Origin: Zingiber officinale
Lineage: Eukaryota > Streptophyta > Magnoliopsida > Zingiberales > Zingiberaceae
Assembly (NCBI RefSeq): GCF_018446385.1
Contig: NC_055987.1
Location: 30,696,202 to 30,760,201 of the forward strand
Reading direction: 5' to 3'
DNA: 64,000 bases
Each line of letters opens with the position of its first letter. The stretch's first letter is position 1. The position numbers and the translations under genes are program-made. The notes under the pieces were generated by a model. The model was not told the origin of the DNA and made no database searches. It worked only from the letters and a program-made list of their open reading frames with translations. This document shows positions 1 through 10,377 of this stretch, one piece after another.

Positions 1-81
1 TCGACATTGTATTACATATGTTTCATAATCTCATACATGCATCTGATCTTATCACTAGGTTTGAGGTTCACATGCCCTATT

Positions 82-2861
82 TGTTAGAGTGTATACTAAA
101 AGCCTAACTTTTTGTAAACATTTATTTTGAAATAAAGAATCACATTGGTCAAATGTCTACATTTATATGCTAAGTGTAGTTGTTCAATTAATTTATATTG
201 TAGATAACATGGTGTGTGGTGTCACACACAGAAGATCATGTTATCAATTCCTTATAAATTATAAACAGCAGCTCACGACTAAGATGGATATGAACAAACT
301 GTTGGAATAGTCATAGTGTAATTTGGTATTAGTTTATCTTGATTATAAAATTACATTAGTACACTCTGAGTGTATTGAGTAGGACCATTTAAGGTAAGTT
401 CTTTTTATACTGACTGCATAAAAGAATAAGACCTTTATTATTATGGAAGTGTGTGCTCTTAATTATAATATAATAACAAGCACATATACTCAATATTCAT
501 TTCTTTAATTTATCAAAGGGTACGATTTAGTTCGATAAATCAATAGGCTCGATAAGTTGGGAAATGGTATTATTTATATGGTCTGTTGTTGATTATAGAA
601 TGAAACTGTGTCCCAGTAATCTAGGTTGATGATGTCCCCTTGAGGAGCTTATAAGGATTGTCATGTAAACCTTGCAGGTGGACTTAGTCCTACATGATGA
701 TAAGACTGAGTGGTATTACTCTTGGAGCTAGATATTAATTAAGTGAGTTATCAGTAACTCATTTAATTAGTGGACATTTTATATCTTAAACACAGGGAGA
801 GTAACACACTCTTGATAAGAAGGAGCCCATATAGTAATATGGGATTGGTGCGGTAGTTCAATAATAACTCTTTAGAGAAATGAGATATTATTGATGAACT
901 CGAGTTGGGTGTTCGGGGCGAACACGGGAAGCTCAAGTTCATCGGAGACCAAAACCAATTCCTCCTCTCGGTCCATATCGTAGCCTCTTAATTATAAAGT
1001 GTTATACTCACCCATACCCACCTTCTTACCCACCTTAAGGTGGTCGGCCAATCTTAGCTTGGAGCCCAAGCTAGGGCCGGCCAAACCAAGGTTAGATTGG
1101 TCAAGTAGGTGGCCGGCCCTAGCTTGAACCCAAGCTTAGGTGGCCGGCCATAATTAAATTAAAAGGGATTTTTATTTTAAAATCTCTTTCCTTATGTGGA
1201 AGTCATGATTTTAAAAGAGAATTTAAAATTTAAATCTTTCCTTTCATAGCTTTCTACAAAAGATTAAGAGAAAGGTTTGATATCTTTCCTTATTTGTAGT
1301 TAAAAGGAAGATTTTAATTTTTGATAAAACTTTCCTTTTTTGTAACCATCCTCATAGTTTTTAAAAAGAGTTTAAAATTTAAATCTTTTCTTTTATAGTT
1401 TTCTACAAAAGATTAAGAGAAAGGTTTGATATTTTTCCTTATTTGCAGTTAAAAGGAAGATTTTAATTTTTGATAAAATTTTCTTTTTTTTGTAACCATC
1501 CTCATGATTTTTAAAAAGAGTTTTAAAATTAAATCTTTCCTTTTATAGCTTTTTACAAAAGATTAAGAGAAAGATTTGATATTTTTCCTTATTTGTAGTT
1601 AAAAGGAAGATTTTAATTTTAGAGAAAACTTTCCTTATTGTAATCATCCACATGTTTTAATAGAGAGATTTTAATTTATAAAAGTTTCCTTTTATAACCA
1701 ACCATGAAGGGAATTTTTTAAATAGAAATTTTTATTTTAAAAATTTTCGGAAACAAATTAGGAAGTTTTAATTTTGTGTTTAAAACTTTCCTTTTTTGGA
1801 AGAGTTGTAGGGGCCGACCACATTAATAAATAAAAGGAAAATTTTTTAAATCAATTAAATTTTCCTTTCTATGGCAAAGAAAATAAGGAAGTTTTTATTA
1901 AAACTTTCCTTATTTGCCAAGACCAAGGAATATAAAAGAGAGAGTAGAGGTGTCTCACCTTATAACAATATACATCTAGTATTCCTCTCTTTTCTTCCTT
2001 ATGGTGGTCGACCCCCTCTCTTCTTCCTCTTCCCCTATTCTTCTTCTTAAGTGGCCGGTGACATCATCTTCTTAGAGAGATCTTGGTGGTCGGATTTTGC
2101 TTGGAGAAGAAGAAGAGATAGGAGGCATTGTTTCCTATCATCCCTTGGAGCTTGGTTGGTGGCAAAAGTTCTTCATCTCTAGAAGACTCTTGGTGGCTGA
2201 AACTTGCAAGAAGAAGAAGGAAGCTTGGGTGGATTCTCATCTCGGTAGATCGTCGCCCACACGACGTCCGAGATAAGAAAAGGAATACGGCAGAAGATCG
2301 TGAGATCTATAAGCTATAAAAGGTATAACTAGTTATTAGTTTCCGCATCATAACTAGTTCATCCTTTTATTTAGATCTTGAAATACCAAACACAAGAGGC
2401 TAATGAATCTAGGTTATCAAATTTATGTTTTCAATTTTATGTTCCTTTTATTTTTCGAACTTGTGATTCGATTGTTCCTTTTAGTTAAACCTAGGGTTAC
2501 TATAAGAAAATTAAATATTAAATTTTGTTGAAAGGCTTTGTCTAGGAAGTGGTGGATGCTCCCATACCCAAGAAGGCCTAGTGCCTCACCATGTTTAACT
2601 TGGAAGTCGATCTCTGAAATTAATATTTAATTGAATTTGTAACATGGGTGGATTTGGATCGATAATGTTAAGCAACATTTGCGATCTAAGTATTAACCAC
2701 TAAGAACAGATAAGTTGAATTTGGAATCAATAATGTTAAGTTCTGTTTGCGATTCCAAATTTAATTTCTAAAGAACACAATAGGTTGTTATGAATGGTTT
2801 AGGACTTGTACAAAATTTTTATATAGGGGAACCGGTACGATATTCCGAGTAGCAACTAACA
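82..2861 (+). mobile_element. Solo LTR, 2.8-kb LTR family, copy 1
   Basis: The block begins TGTTAGAG and ends CTAACA. It is flanked by the perfect 5-bp duplication CTATT at 77-81 and 2862-2866. A second copy lies on the minus strand at 26762-29523. It shows no primer site, polypurine tract, second LTR or gag/pol coding, so a solo LTR left by recombination is the simplest reading. A non-autonomous element of this length is less likely. A TATA-like box (tataaaag) lies near 1931-1938, which would make the upstream 1.85 kb U3. Parts of 2128-2319 are GC-richer and shared with the second copy, probably R/U5. Lineage is not assigned; Copia is favoured by the TGTTAG start. Confidence 0.85.
1235..1660 (+). 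repeat. Three tandem ~150-bp repeats inside the solo LTR
   Basis: A unit containing tacaaaagattaagagaaag, then a pyrimidine-rich block and a purine-rich block, occurs three times in tandem at about 1255, 1403 and 1554. The units differ by scattered substitutions and small indels. The opposite-strand copy at about 28000-28400 has the same kind of array, so it was present in the common ancestor of both copies. Confidence 0.75.
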
Positions 2862-2866
2862 CTATT

Positions 2867-3387
2867 ATCATATTTTGACATATATATTTTCAACCTTAGA
2901 GATAGATATGACTCAGGGGAGGACTACTTCCCTTAGTGCATATGACGAGTTTGGTCAACGTCAGCTAGCATTAGCACATATAGACATCACCGCTCAGGGG
3001 ACTCTAGCTTGGAGAGGTGCGCCTCAGCTAGCCATACCAATCGGGGCCGAGGAGGAGTTTCCACCTTTTATTCCACCCGAGGGAGAGGAGTGGCCAGAGT
3101 TTACGACTGAGGAGATGTTTGGGTATGCTCCAACTTCGGACCAGCCTTTGACCTCAACCCAGCCCTCGACTTCTCTATCCATTGAGGATCGACTCGCTTG
3201 ACTTAAGGAGTCCTCCGCACAGCTTCGGTAGTTTGTCTCAGATGGATTCAGCACACTCTGGGAAGAGATGACCACTGGATTTACCTCCCTCTGAGACGAC
3301 ATGACCACCAGACTCAACAAGATTCTTCAGGCCCTATGCGCTCCTGAGCGACCCTTACCGCCACCTGCTGACGATGATCAGACTTGA
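2867..3387 (+). pseudogene. Extra 3' ORF of the SIRE-like element (plant transposon protein type), broken
   Basis: The reading frame is open from position 3 of the window to 81, then resumes in the same frame at 2867 if the solo LTR and one CTATT are disregarded. It encodes a hydrophilic protein with a block of hydrophobic helices, a DEFGQRQLALAHI-like stretch and a Pro/Glu-rich tail. This resembles the uncharacterised plant transposon protein domain found downstream of pol in some plant retrotransposons; the match is from memory and weak. Beyond 3198 the frame has stops at 3199 (TGA), 3229 (TAG) and 3292 (TGA) before a terminal TGA at 3385-3387. Each could be a C-to-T change of an Arg or Gln codon. 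It is split by insertion and then decayed, so it is not functional. Confidence 0.6.
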
Positions 3388-4630
3388 TCGTGTTACATAC
3401 ATTATTATGCATTGTATATGACTTGACTCACTATTTTCAGTTAGTTGTTCTTCAGTCTGATTATTAAAATTAGGAATGTGTTTAGTACACTAGGATTAAT
3501 ATATTCAATATTATTTTCAACATTTCCAAATTCTAGGGCTAAACTCTCTTAAAATTCCCTTATTTTTAGAATTTTCAAAATCAATTTTAGCCTTAGCTTA
3601 AATCAAATCCACAGAAAGCATGTTTATATAGATTTAGGACTTGAGTATCTTACCAACACATTAGGGTTACCTTATTTGTGTATTCCAAACTTAGAAAGGG
3701 GTGAAATGCATAGGCGACTTGCCTGAACTTAAGATACTTATATCATTGCATCAACATAAGTCTGGGCGTTAAAAACCAATCTATAGCAATCAGGTTAAGT
3801 AATCCAGGTTAGTCAAACACTACTGGATACAAAGACCTAACCTGACTAATCAAGTGAATACTGCTATCTTCTGATAGTTAACTAGTAACTAACGGTTAGA
3901 TAGTTAAGGACAATTTATAGCTGATTATATTATTTTAAAATAATGTCAGGCTCAGGGGAAGAAAAAATAAGTCAACAAAATTTTTGAAAATATTTCATTT
4001 TTTCATTTTATTACATGTCTTGAAAAATTATTTTGAAAACTGTTCCAATTTTGTTAAACTACTTTTAAACAATTTTAAATATTGCAGCACTTAGCATTTT
4101 AACCTTTTGTTTTTAAAAGTTTTTTTTTTGAAAAAACTAAACAAACTTTAAAGTTTCCAAAGTTAGTAGATTTAAAAAGCATTTTCAACTTTATCACTCT
4201 TGTAAAAATACTAACATACAATGTTTTTAAAATTCATTTTGAAAAGTGTTTTTAAAATATTTTTACTTTACAAAATAAGTTGAAACAAATTCATGTTGAA
4301 CAGGTTGTTTTCAAAACTCATTACTTTACTTTGAATTTATTTTTAATTCGTTGTTCTCTTTATCATTTTGAAAGACTGAGTGGTTTCAAAACTAATTTTA
4401 AACATATATTTTATGGTTATACATTTTTTCCTCCCTCAAAGTAGTCCTGAAACATATGTTTTCTTACTTTTCCTAGCAATTTTTTCTGTCTATTCATGTT
4501 TTTTTTTGTGAATGCCAAAGGGGGAGGGGTTAAGTTGAAACAAATCGAAATCCGAATAACTTAAACCAAATCATGTGTCTATTCATACTTGTATTTTTTT
4601 CCTAACTTAACCCAGATTATCATTACATCA
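3388..4630 (+). other. AT-rich non-coding 3' spacer of the SIRE-like element
   Basis: No credible ORF. The sequence is AT-rich with long T and A runs (for example 4110-4140). A short dyad-like pair occurs around 3800-3860 (ccaggttagtc and gacctaacctg). It separates the extra 3' ORF from the polypurine tract, as expected for SIRE-type elements. Confidence 0.6.
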
Positions 4631-4643
4631 AAAAGGGGGAGAT
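4631..4643 (+). other. Polypurine tract
   Basis: The run aaaagggggagat directly abuts the LTR start TGTTGG. This is the plus-strand DNA primer used during reverse transcription. The same form (reverse-complemented) precedes the 3' LTRs at 14751 and 35297. Confidence 0.85.
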
Positions 4644-5986
4644 TGTTGGTGCGGTTTGCACTAACGGTCTAACTCGGGTTTTGATGAATGACAAACAAGT
4701 TAAGTTAGGTTCTGTTTTGATCTAACCACTTAATTAAGTGTGCAAAAAATTCAGCTAGGTCAATAGGCCAACTGGATAGCTGGTACGAAATCCAACTAAG
4801 TCGACGGGCCGACGGGATAGCTGGTATGAAATCTAGTTAGGTCGATGGGATAGCTGGTATGAAATCCAGCTAGGTCGACGGTCCGACCGGATAGCTAGTA
4901 TGAAATCCAGCTAGGTCGATGAACTGACCAGATAGTTGGTACGAAACCCAGCTAGGTCGACGAGCCACCCAGATAGCTGGCACGGAGCCCAGACAGGTCG
5001 ATGGACTGACCGGATGTCTGGCAAATTGGTAAGTTAAGGTAAGTAACTCAAGGAGAGTGACCAAGTGAGAATGCATCCCGGTTGAAGGGACAGTAGGCGT
5101 TGGTTCAGTTTAGGTCCATTTGGGACCCCTAAGCTGAGACTTTGACTAGTTCATGGTCTTGGGAGGACAGGAACTAATTAATACTACTCTTTATTATTAT
5201 TAAATTTTCATAATACTCATTTTACAGGGTATTTTGGAGTAACATTATTTTGCAAGGCAAAAGGAAGAAAATTGCCTTCGGATGAACAGTGTCTGAAGGT
5301 GCCTTCAAGCAGTGAAGGCTGCCTTCGTGCTGTTCATAGAAGACATCTTCCATAGCTATGAAAGGCACCTTCTGCAGGATAAATGTTGGTTGAAGTCATG
5401 GATAAGCACCAGACTAATCGAGATTGATCTTGCCTCATTGGAGGCGCCTTCCATGGCTTTGGAAGGCACCTTCCATGCCTTTTATAAGGCTATCTCAAGG
5501 AGGCATTAACAAACAACAACTAAACGAGCTACTACGCGTTCTTTTGAGATTTTGACTACTCTAGGCTCCTGCTAAGACTTTGCTGCGAAATTGCTGTGCC
5601 TGACAACTGCTCCAAGGAGTTCCAATCGTGGCCGGCAGACCAACATTGACACGAGCACTTCAACATTGATCTCTAAGTGTCGGTAAAATTTTATTTTGTG
5701 TATTTAATTACTGCAAAAGGACAAGTACAGGGTGTTGCACTTGTTCTAAATTTCTTTGTATTCGATTTTCTCTTCCGGAGGTATCGGAAGAGGTTTTTAG
5801 TGGATTACCTGTCGTTAAGTCTGCGGGACCTGAGTCTTGGAGTAAGAGTCGTCGAAGGCTCCAAACCTTGTGCTACTTCCTTTTTAATTTCTGATGCACG
5901 TACTCTTGTTTTAAGAATATGAAAATAAGTTTTTTTAAAAACCATGTGATTCACCCCCCCCTCTCACGTACGTAATCGATCCAACA
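4644..5986 (+). repeat. 3' LTR of the SIRE-like Copia
   Basis: 1343 bp from TGTTGG to CCAACA. U3 holds an array of ~41-bp units at about 4750-5005, then GAAGGYGCCTTC-type palindromes at 5295, 5314, 5441 and 5461. A TATA-like box (ttataagg) follows at 5482-5489. The C-rich stretch at 5955-5962 near the end is typical of this LTR type, and related C- or G-rich ends occur at 10400 and 41400. Confidence 0.85.
4745..5010 (+). repeat. Tandem ~41-bp hairpin-forming units in U3
   Basis: About six diverged units contain agctggtatgaaatccagct, an inverted repeat with arms agctgg/ccagct, followed by a GGTCG...CGACC dyad. Units differ by a few substitutions or deletions. They would form hairpins in single strands and give paired protein-binding dyads in duplex DNA. 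Confidence 0.75.
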
Positions 5987-6007
5987 AGAACAAAGCACGG
6001 TGGTAAG

Positions 6008-7752
6008 TGATGTGCGTAGATTATATACACCTTTTATGCATGTTTGGACGTACATTCACATACTTTGTACATGCTTTATTTACGTATTTTCGTACTTCCA
6101 GCTTTTCTTTTAGCATATTTACTCTTTTTGTTTAGAGATATACTTTTATGTATTTTCTGTACACAGGAGTCGAATTTGGTGAAGGATTCATGTTCGAGGC
6201 CAAATATGCAAGCGAAGCTAGAGAGGAAGGCGTCATTCCCTAACCTCACGCGGCCTTGCCATGGAGGGTTGCCCAGGTCGTGTGGAGATCCTTGGCCGTG
6301 TGGCTACAGCAGAGGAGGAAATTGCCACGACCGTGTGAACCTCACACAGTCGTGCCAAGATTTGAAGTCAAATGGAGCCAGGCCGTGTACATCACACGGT
6401 AATGTAAGATTTCCAGAGACCAGGGAAGCCCTGGCCGTGTACACCACACAGGCCGTGCAGGGTTTCCAATGAGCAAGAGGGCTCTGGCCGTGTACACCAC
6501 ACGGTCGTGCTAGGTTTCCAGTGGCAGAAGCAGTCCAGGCCGTGTAGATCTACACGTCCATGCAAGGGGGGGTCATGGAAGATGCATGTCACGGTCGTGT
6601 ACCACACATGGCCGTGTAAGATTGGCAGAGAAGGGAATGGCTTTAGTTGTGTGAACCTCACACGGCCGTGCCTTGAGGTCGTGTGGCGCCCAAACCTCAC
6701 CTCTATATAAAGCCTCCTTTATGTTTTGAGGGGGGATTCTCTCCCTTTTGGGGGGAAACAAGATTTGGGGCATTCCTTACCATTCTTGGTGGGATTTCTG
6801 GAGATCTAAGGGTGGATCTTCACCGAATCGACTCCGGGAAAGCAAGGATTGGATCCGAAGATGTTCTTCTTTGTAGATAAGTTTTCTTTCTCTCTTTTCT
6901 TGGATTTGAGGGGATTAAGAATGCTTGTAATCTTCTTTTCTTCGGGTTTCTTTCCTTGTTTTATGGAGTAGATTTCTTGTTCTAGGATGGAGGGAGTAAT
7001 TGTAAGGATGATTTGATGTAAAATTCTTGTGGATGTGTCAATTTTCTATTTCTATGATTTTGCTCTATTTGTATTCATTCTATCTTGTATGGATTGTTGT
7101 GATTAGGGTTTAATTACCATGCTTGATTAAATGTTTGGATATCTTGTGGATATTGTAGAGATTGTATCTCATTCGATTTTCTGAGGGACGTTCGTGACAG
7201 GAACATGCCCGTGTAAGGATGTTTGAGGAACAATCTTGAGGGTGAAATAGGATAATTCAAGGAGGTAGGATAGATTATGTGCATTAATCTTTATATCTTG
7301 ATGCGGTTGATGAGTGATGAATTCGTATGTTGATTATCCGAGGGGCGCATGTGACAGGCAAGCCCATGTAAGAACAACATAGGTTCATTCCTAATTGATC
7401 ACATTTAGGTATAGATTTCAATCCTAGGTCAGTTGTCTATTACAAGAGAGAATTGGCAACCTTCTACAAATGATGGACAATTGAAGAATAAGATTTGGTA
7501 GATCATTTACATGGAACAATCCTTACAAAGAAACCAAAACTCCTAGAACATTCCCTTTATCGTCGTCCTTACTCTTGTTTCTTATTCTTTCATTTCTTGT
7601 TTACATTTCATAGTCATACTTAGCTTTTGAAAACCAATTGAACAGTTGTTTGGCTAATTCGCATTGAGACATCTTTAGTTATTCCAGTCCCTGTGGATAC
7701 AATATCTTTTATTATTACTTACGACGTAATCGTACACTTGTGGTTCATAACA
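6008..7752 (+). repeat. 5' LTR of Athila-like na1
   Basis: 1745 bp starting TGATGTGCG and ending CATAACA. An array of CACGGCCGTG-type palindromes occupies about 6240-6690. A TATA box (tatataaa) follows at 6704-6711. The partner LTR begins at 12740. The two LTRs differ by numerous substitutions, so the insertion is not recent. Confidence 0.9.
6704..6711 (+). promoter_or_regulatory. TATA box of the na1 5' LTR
   Basis: TATATAAA just downstream of the CACGGCCGTG array; an identical box sits at 13434-13441 in the 3' LTR. It sets the likely U3/R boundary about 30 bp further on. Confidence 0.7.
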
Positions 7753-7758
7753 AGTTTT

Positions 7759-7776
7759 TGGCGCCATTGCCGAGGA
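7759..7776 (+). other. Primer-binding site, tRNA-Asp type
   Basis: tggcgccattgccgagga lies six bases after the LTR end. It differs at two positions from the site complementary to the plant tRNA-Asp 3' end that Athila elements use. The intact form appears in reverse at 62050-62067 in this window. Confidence 0.85.
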
Positions 7777-8181
7777 CTGCGCTATAACATTAGAGATTAT
7801 CAATTGAGTTGGACTAAACATAACCTAACTTTTCTTTTCATTTGTATAGTTGAATCTAATCTTTAGAATTCTATTTTTCTTGTATATCTTTTTACTTCTT
7901 GTCAATTCTTTTTGTTGCAATTGTAATTCTGCATTTTTAATTTCCAACATTCTAGTCTAACTTTTCTCTCTTTTGATTTAGTTTCTTTCTTCTTTTCTTT
8001 TGTAAACATATTTTGCAATCTTGTTCTTGACATATGAATTATTGTAGACATTTTTCTTTTTCCTTTTGTCTTTTCTTTCGTGTTTTCATTATGCATTTTC
8101 TTTGTTGCAATTTATATTCTGCATTTTCTTTCTTGCTTTTCATATTGCATTTTATTTCTTGTTTTTGATTCTTGAACATCC

Positions 8182-8803
8182 ATGAGCACTAACATGTCAA
8201 GCAAGCCCATGAGAAATTTTTCTACACCTTTTTTTGCAAGACTTTTATCTCCCATTGTGCAACCTCAAATTGAAGCAGAAAGTTTCCAACTAGACTTAGA
8301 GTTAATTTTCATGATACAAGGTCACAAATTTGGAGGAGAAGTATCGGAAAATCCTTATCTGCATCTTGAAATATTTTTTGAGATTTGTGATATGGTGAAC
8401 TGTGAGGGTGTCTCAGCGGATGCAGTTCGATTGATGGCATTTCCTTTCAGTATCAAGGATAAAGCAAGGACTTGGTTATATTCTCTCCATCCTCAAAGTA
8501 TCACAAGTTGGGAGCAATTAGAGAAGCAATTTCTGAATCATTTTTTTCCTCCAAGCATAACAATGTATATGAGGAATTGCATAACAAATTTTGCTCAGAC
8601 ATACGGAGAATCATTATTTGAAGCATGGGATAGACTCAAGAGTCTTCAAAGATAGTGCCCTCATCATGGTTTTGAAAAATGGTTGATTCTACACATATTC
8701 TATGAGGGAATTTCTTTTTCAGACAAGAGTATATTGGATTCATCAGCTGGAGGTTCTTTTATGGATAAAAGTGTAGATGAAGCATATATATTATTGATCA
8801 AGT
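8182..8803 (+). pseudogene. Athila-like gag remnant
   Basis: From the ATG at 8182 the frame encodes 157 residues with the plant Retrotrans_gag fold: an LMAFPFSIKDKARTWLYSL block, then WEQLEKQFLNHFFP and a YGESLFEAWDRLK block. All three have counterparts in the complete Athila gag at 61944-61138. A TAG at 8653-8655 stops the frame; the same frame then continues with recognisable gag sequence (FYEGIS..., a DSSAGG block matching DAAAGG) to about 8803. No zinc knuckle was found. The capsid-like protein is truncated and probably inactive. Confidence 0.75.
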
Positions 8804-9293
8804 GACATTGAACCTCCATGAATGGTCGAACATAAGTTGGATGAAATCTCCTTCAAACATTGAAGAAGTGCAAGCCATAAATGTTATAGAGCCTGTCAAA
8901 AAAATTGTAACTCAACCATCTATGAGTCTTGAAAATCACAAGTCACAGAATGGGGAGTTCAAACATTCGAGGGCAAAGATTAAAAGTATTGTTTCAAAAT
9001 GGTTTAAAGAAGATCCCCCTCCTTCGTAGACTAGATCTAGTGAAAAGTGTGATGATGTTGGGTTGAGAATTGGAAAAAATCATGAAGAACTTCTGAAGAA
9101 GGACATGTTTAGAATTGAGGAGAAGAATAATAGAAGATCACAAGAACTTAATTCCATTTCTCCAGGAAGTTCCCAAAGGTCACAAGTACCTTTCCCTCAA
9201 CAATTGATCACACCAACACTAGATAAGTAAGTTGGACCTCCTCCAAAATCTCAAAGGGAATTTGGGAAAAAGGAAGTTAAATTTTTCCCATGA

Positions 9294-10259
9294 CCTTCAC
9301 TAAGGCTTCCTTTTCCACAAAGGTTAGTGGGGGTCGATGAAAATAAAGACTTCAGCAAATCCTGTGACACTAATATGGTTGAGTGCAAATTTTTGAATGT
9401 CTATGAAGATGAGGACTCTTCAGATGAAGATTTTATTGATAATGCAGTGGTAAATAAGTTTTCAGATCTATCTCCAAATTTTATAGAGTGTTATAGTGAC
9501 ATTGAATTTTCAGATGATGAATGTGATGTGGTAGATCAACTTAAAACTGCAAGTCAAGTTATTGATCCTCTTGTTATTGATTCTCCTATTGAGGATATAG
9601 ATGTTGGTTTATTTTTTGATGTATGTGTTGATAATGATGATATGGAAGAATGTGTAGGGAGTTGTGTTGTGGAAGCAGCATCTCAAGAATCACCACCTTT
9701 GTCCACACAACCCTTAGAGGTTGCAAGATTTGTGCATGTTGTGGAACAATGTGTAGGGACTCATGTAGATATGGTTGAGTCTCAAGAATCACCATCTTTG
9801 ATATCATCAACACTTGAGCTAGAGCCAGAATCTTCATTTGATTCAGAGGAAGTCACATCCACATGTTTAGAAATATCAGGTATTTCTCAGCAAATTAAAG
9901 TTAGTATTTCTTGTGATCTTTTGGAAAATTTTATTGAGGTACCTATTATTGACTTTGTTGGATGTGATTCAGTTTTTATTTCTTATTCTGCTTATCTTAT
10001 TATGGTGATGGCTCTATCTTATCTAATATGTTTGTGGGAGATTTGTATTTTCTTGGCATTTGCAGATTTCACTTGGGCTAATAATTGGAAGCTCACACTG
10101 AACCGTCTTCGACCACCTGAAAGAACTTCAAAGAAGACGAAGATGGAGAAAGCAATACTTCATTCTGTAATTCCTATATTGAAAGCTCCCTCCATAATAA
10201 GAGCCCTTGGTAAGAGGGTGTTGAAATATCTTACCCCTCCAAGAGCGAGATTTAGATGA
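9294..10259 (+). CDS. Acidic ORF of unknown function in the non-autonomous Athila-like element
   Basis: The frame is open from just after a TGA at 9291 to 10259 (321 codons); the actual start codon is unclear, as no ATG is well placed. The beginning contains LPFPQR, matching the LPFPQRK segment before the Athila protease at about 60040. The middle is very acidic with repeats of the CVGxC...EA...ESP type, resembling CVGDCLGEA repeats in the Athila pol linker (about 59080-59190). The C-terminal third has ISCDLLENFIEVPIIDF, a hydrophobic stretch and LNRLRPPER, followed by a basic tail. The same C-terminal blocks recur in the element at 44675 (ORF 47242-47919). It looks like an Athila reading frame from which protease and polymerase were deleted, joined to a conserved domain I do not recognise. 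Confidence 0.6.
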   Translation, partial: PSLRLPFPQRLVGVDENKDFSKSCDTNMVECKFLNVYEDEDSSDEDFIDNAVVNKFSDLSPNFIECYSDIEFSDDECDVVDQLKTASQVIDPLVIDSPIEDIDVGLFFDVCVDNDDMEECVGSCVVEAASQESPPLSTQPLEVARFVHVVEQCVGTHVDMVESQESPSLISSTLELEPESSFDSEEVTSTCLEISGISQQIKVSISCDLLENFIEVPIIDFVGCDSVFISYSAYLIMVMALSYLICLWEICIFLAFADFTWANNWKLTLNRLRPPERTSKKTKMEKAILHSVIPILKAPSIIRALGKRVLKYLTPPRARFR

Positions 10260-10377
10260 ATCTAATGAGGTGGTCGAGCTAATGACCTTAAATAAGCGCT
10301 TCTTGGGAGGCAACCCAAGTTCATTTTCCTTATTTTCTTTTATGTCTTTAGTTCTCTCTTTATAATAAACATGTATC

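Larger units (their letters stand above)
1..5986 (+). mobile_element. SIRE-like Copia, 3' portion, interrupted by a solo LTR
   Basis: This is the right-hand end of a Copia-type element whose gag and pol lie left of the window. Positions 1-81 and 2867-4630 are internal sequence, followed by a polypurine tract at 4631-4643 and a TG...CA LTR at 4644-5986. The plan of pol, extra 3' ORF, long AT-rich spacer, purine tract and LTR is typical of the SIRE/Maximus lineage. The left target duplication is outside the window, so completeness cannot be judged. The element sits in Tat leader sequence that reappears after 19314. The lineage is inferred from architecture because no pol is visible here. Confidence 0.7.

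Noticed and set aside
5312-5922. Short ORFs in the SIRE-like 3' LTR.
   Set aside because: Within U3/R/U5, no homology; the first spans the GAAGGYGCCTTC palindromes.
6044-6472. 142-codon ORF repeated at the same place in both na1 LTRs (also 12776-13204).
   Set aside because: It is translation through the palindromic U3 array. Equal length follows from LTR duplication, and no domain is present.
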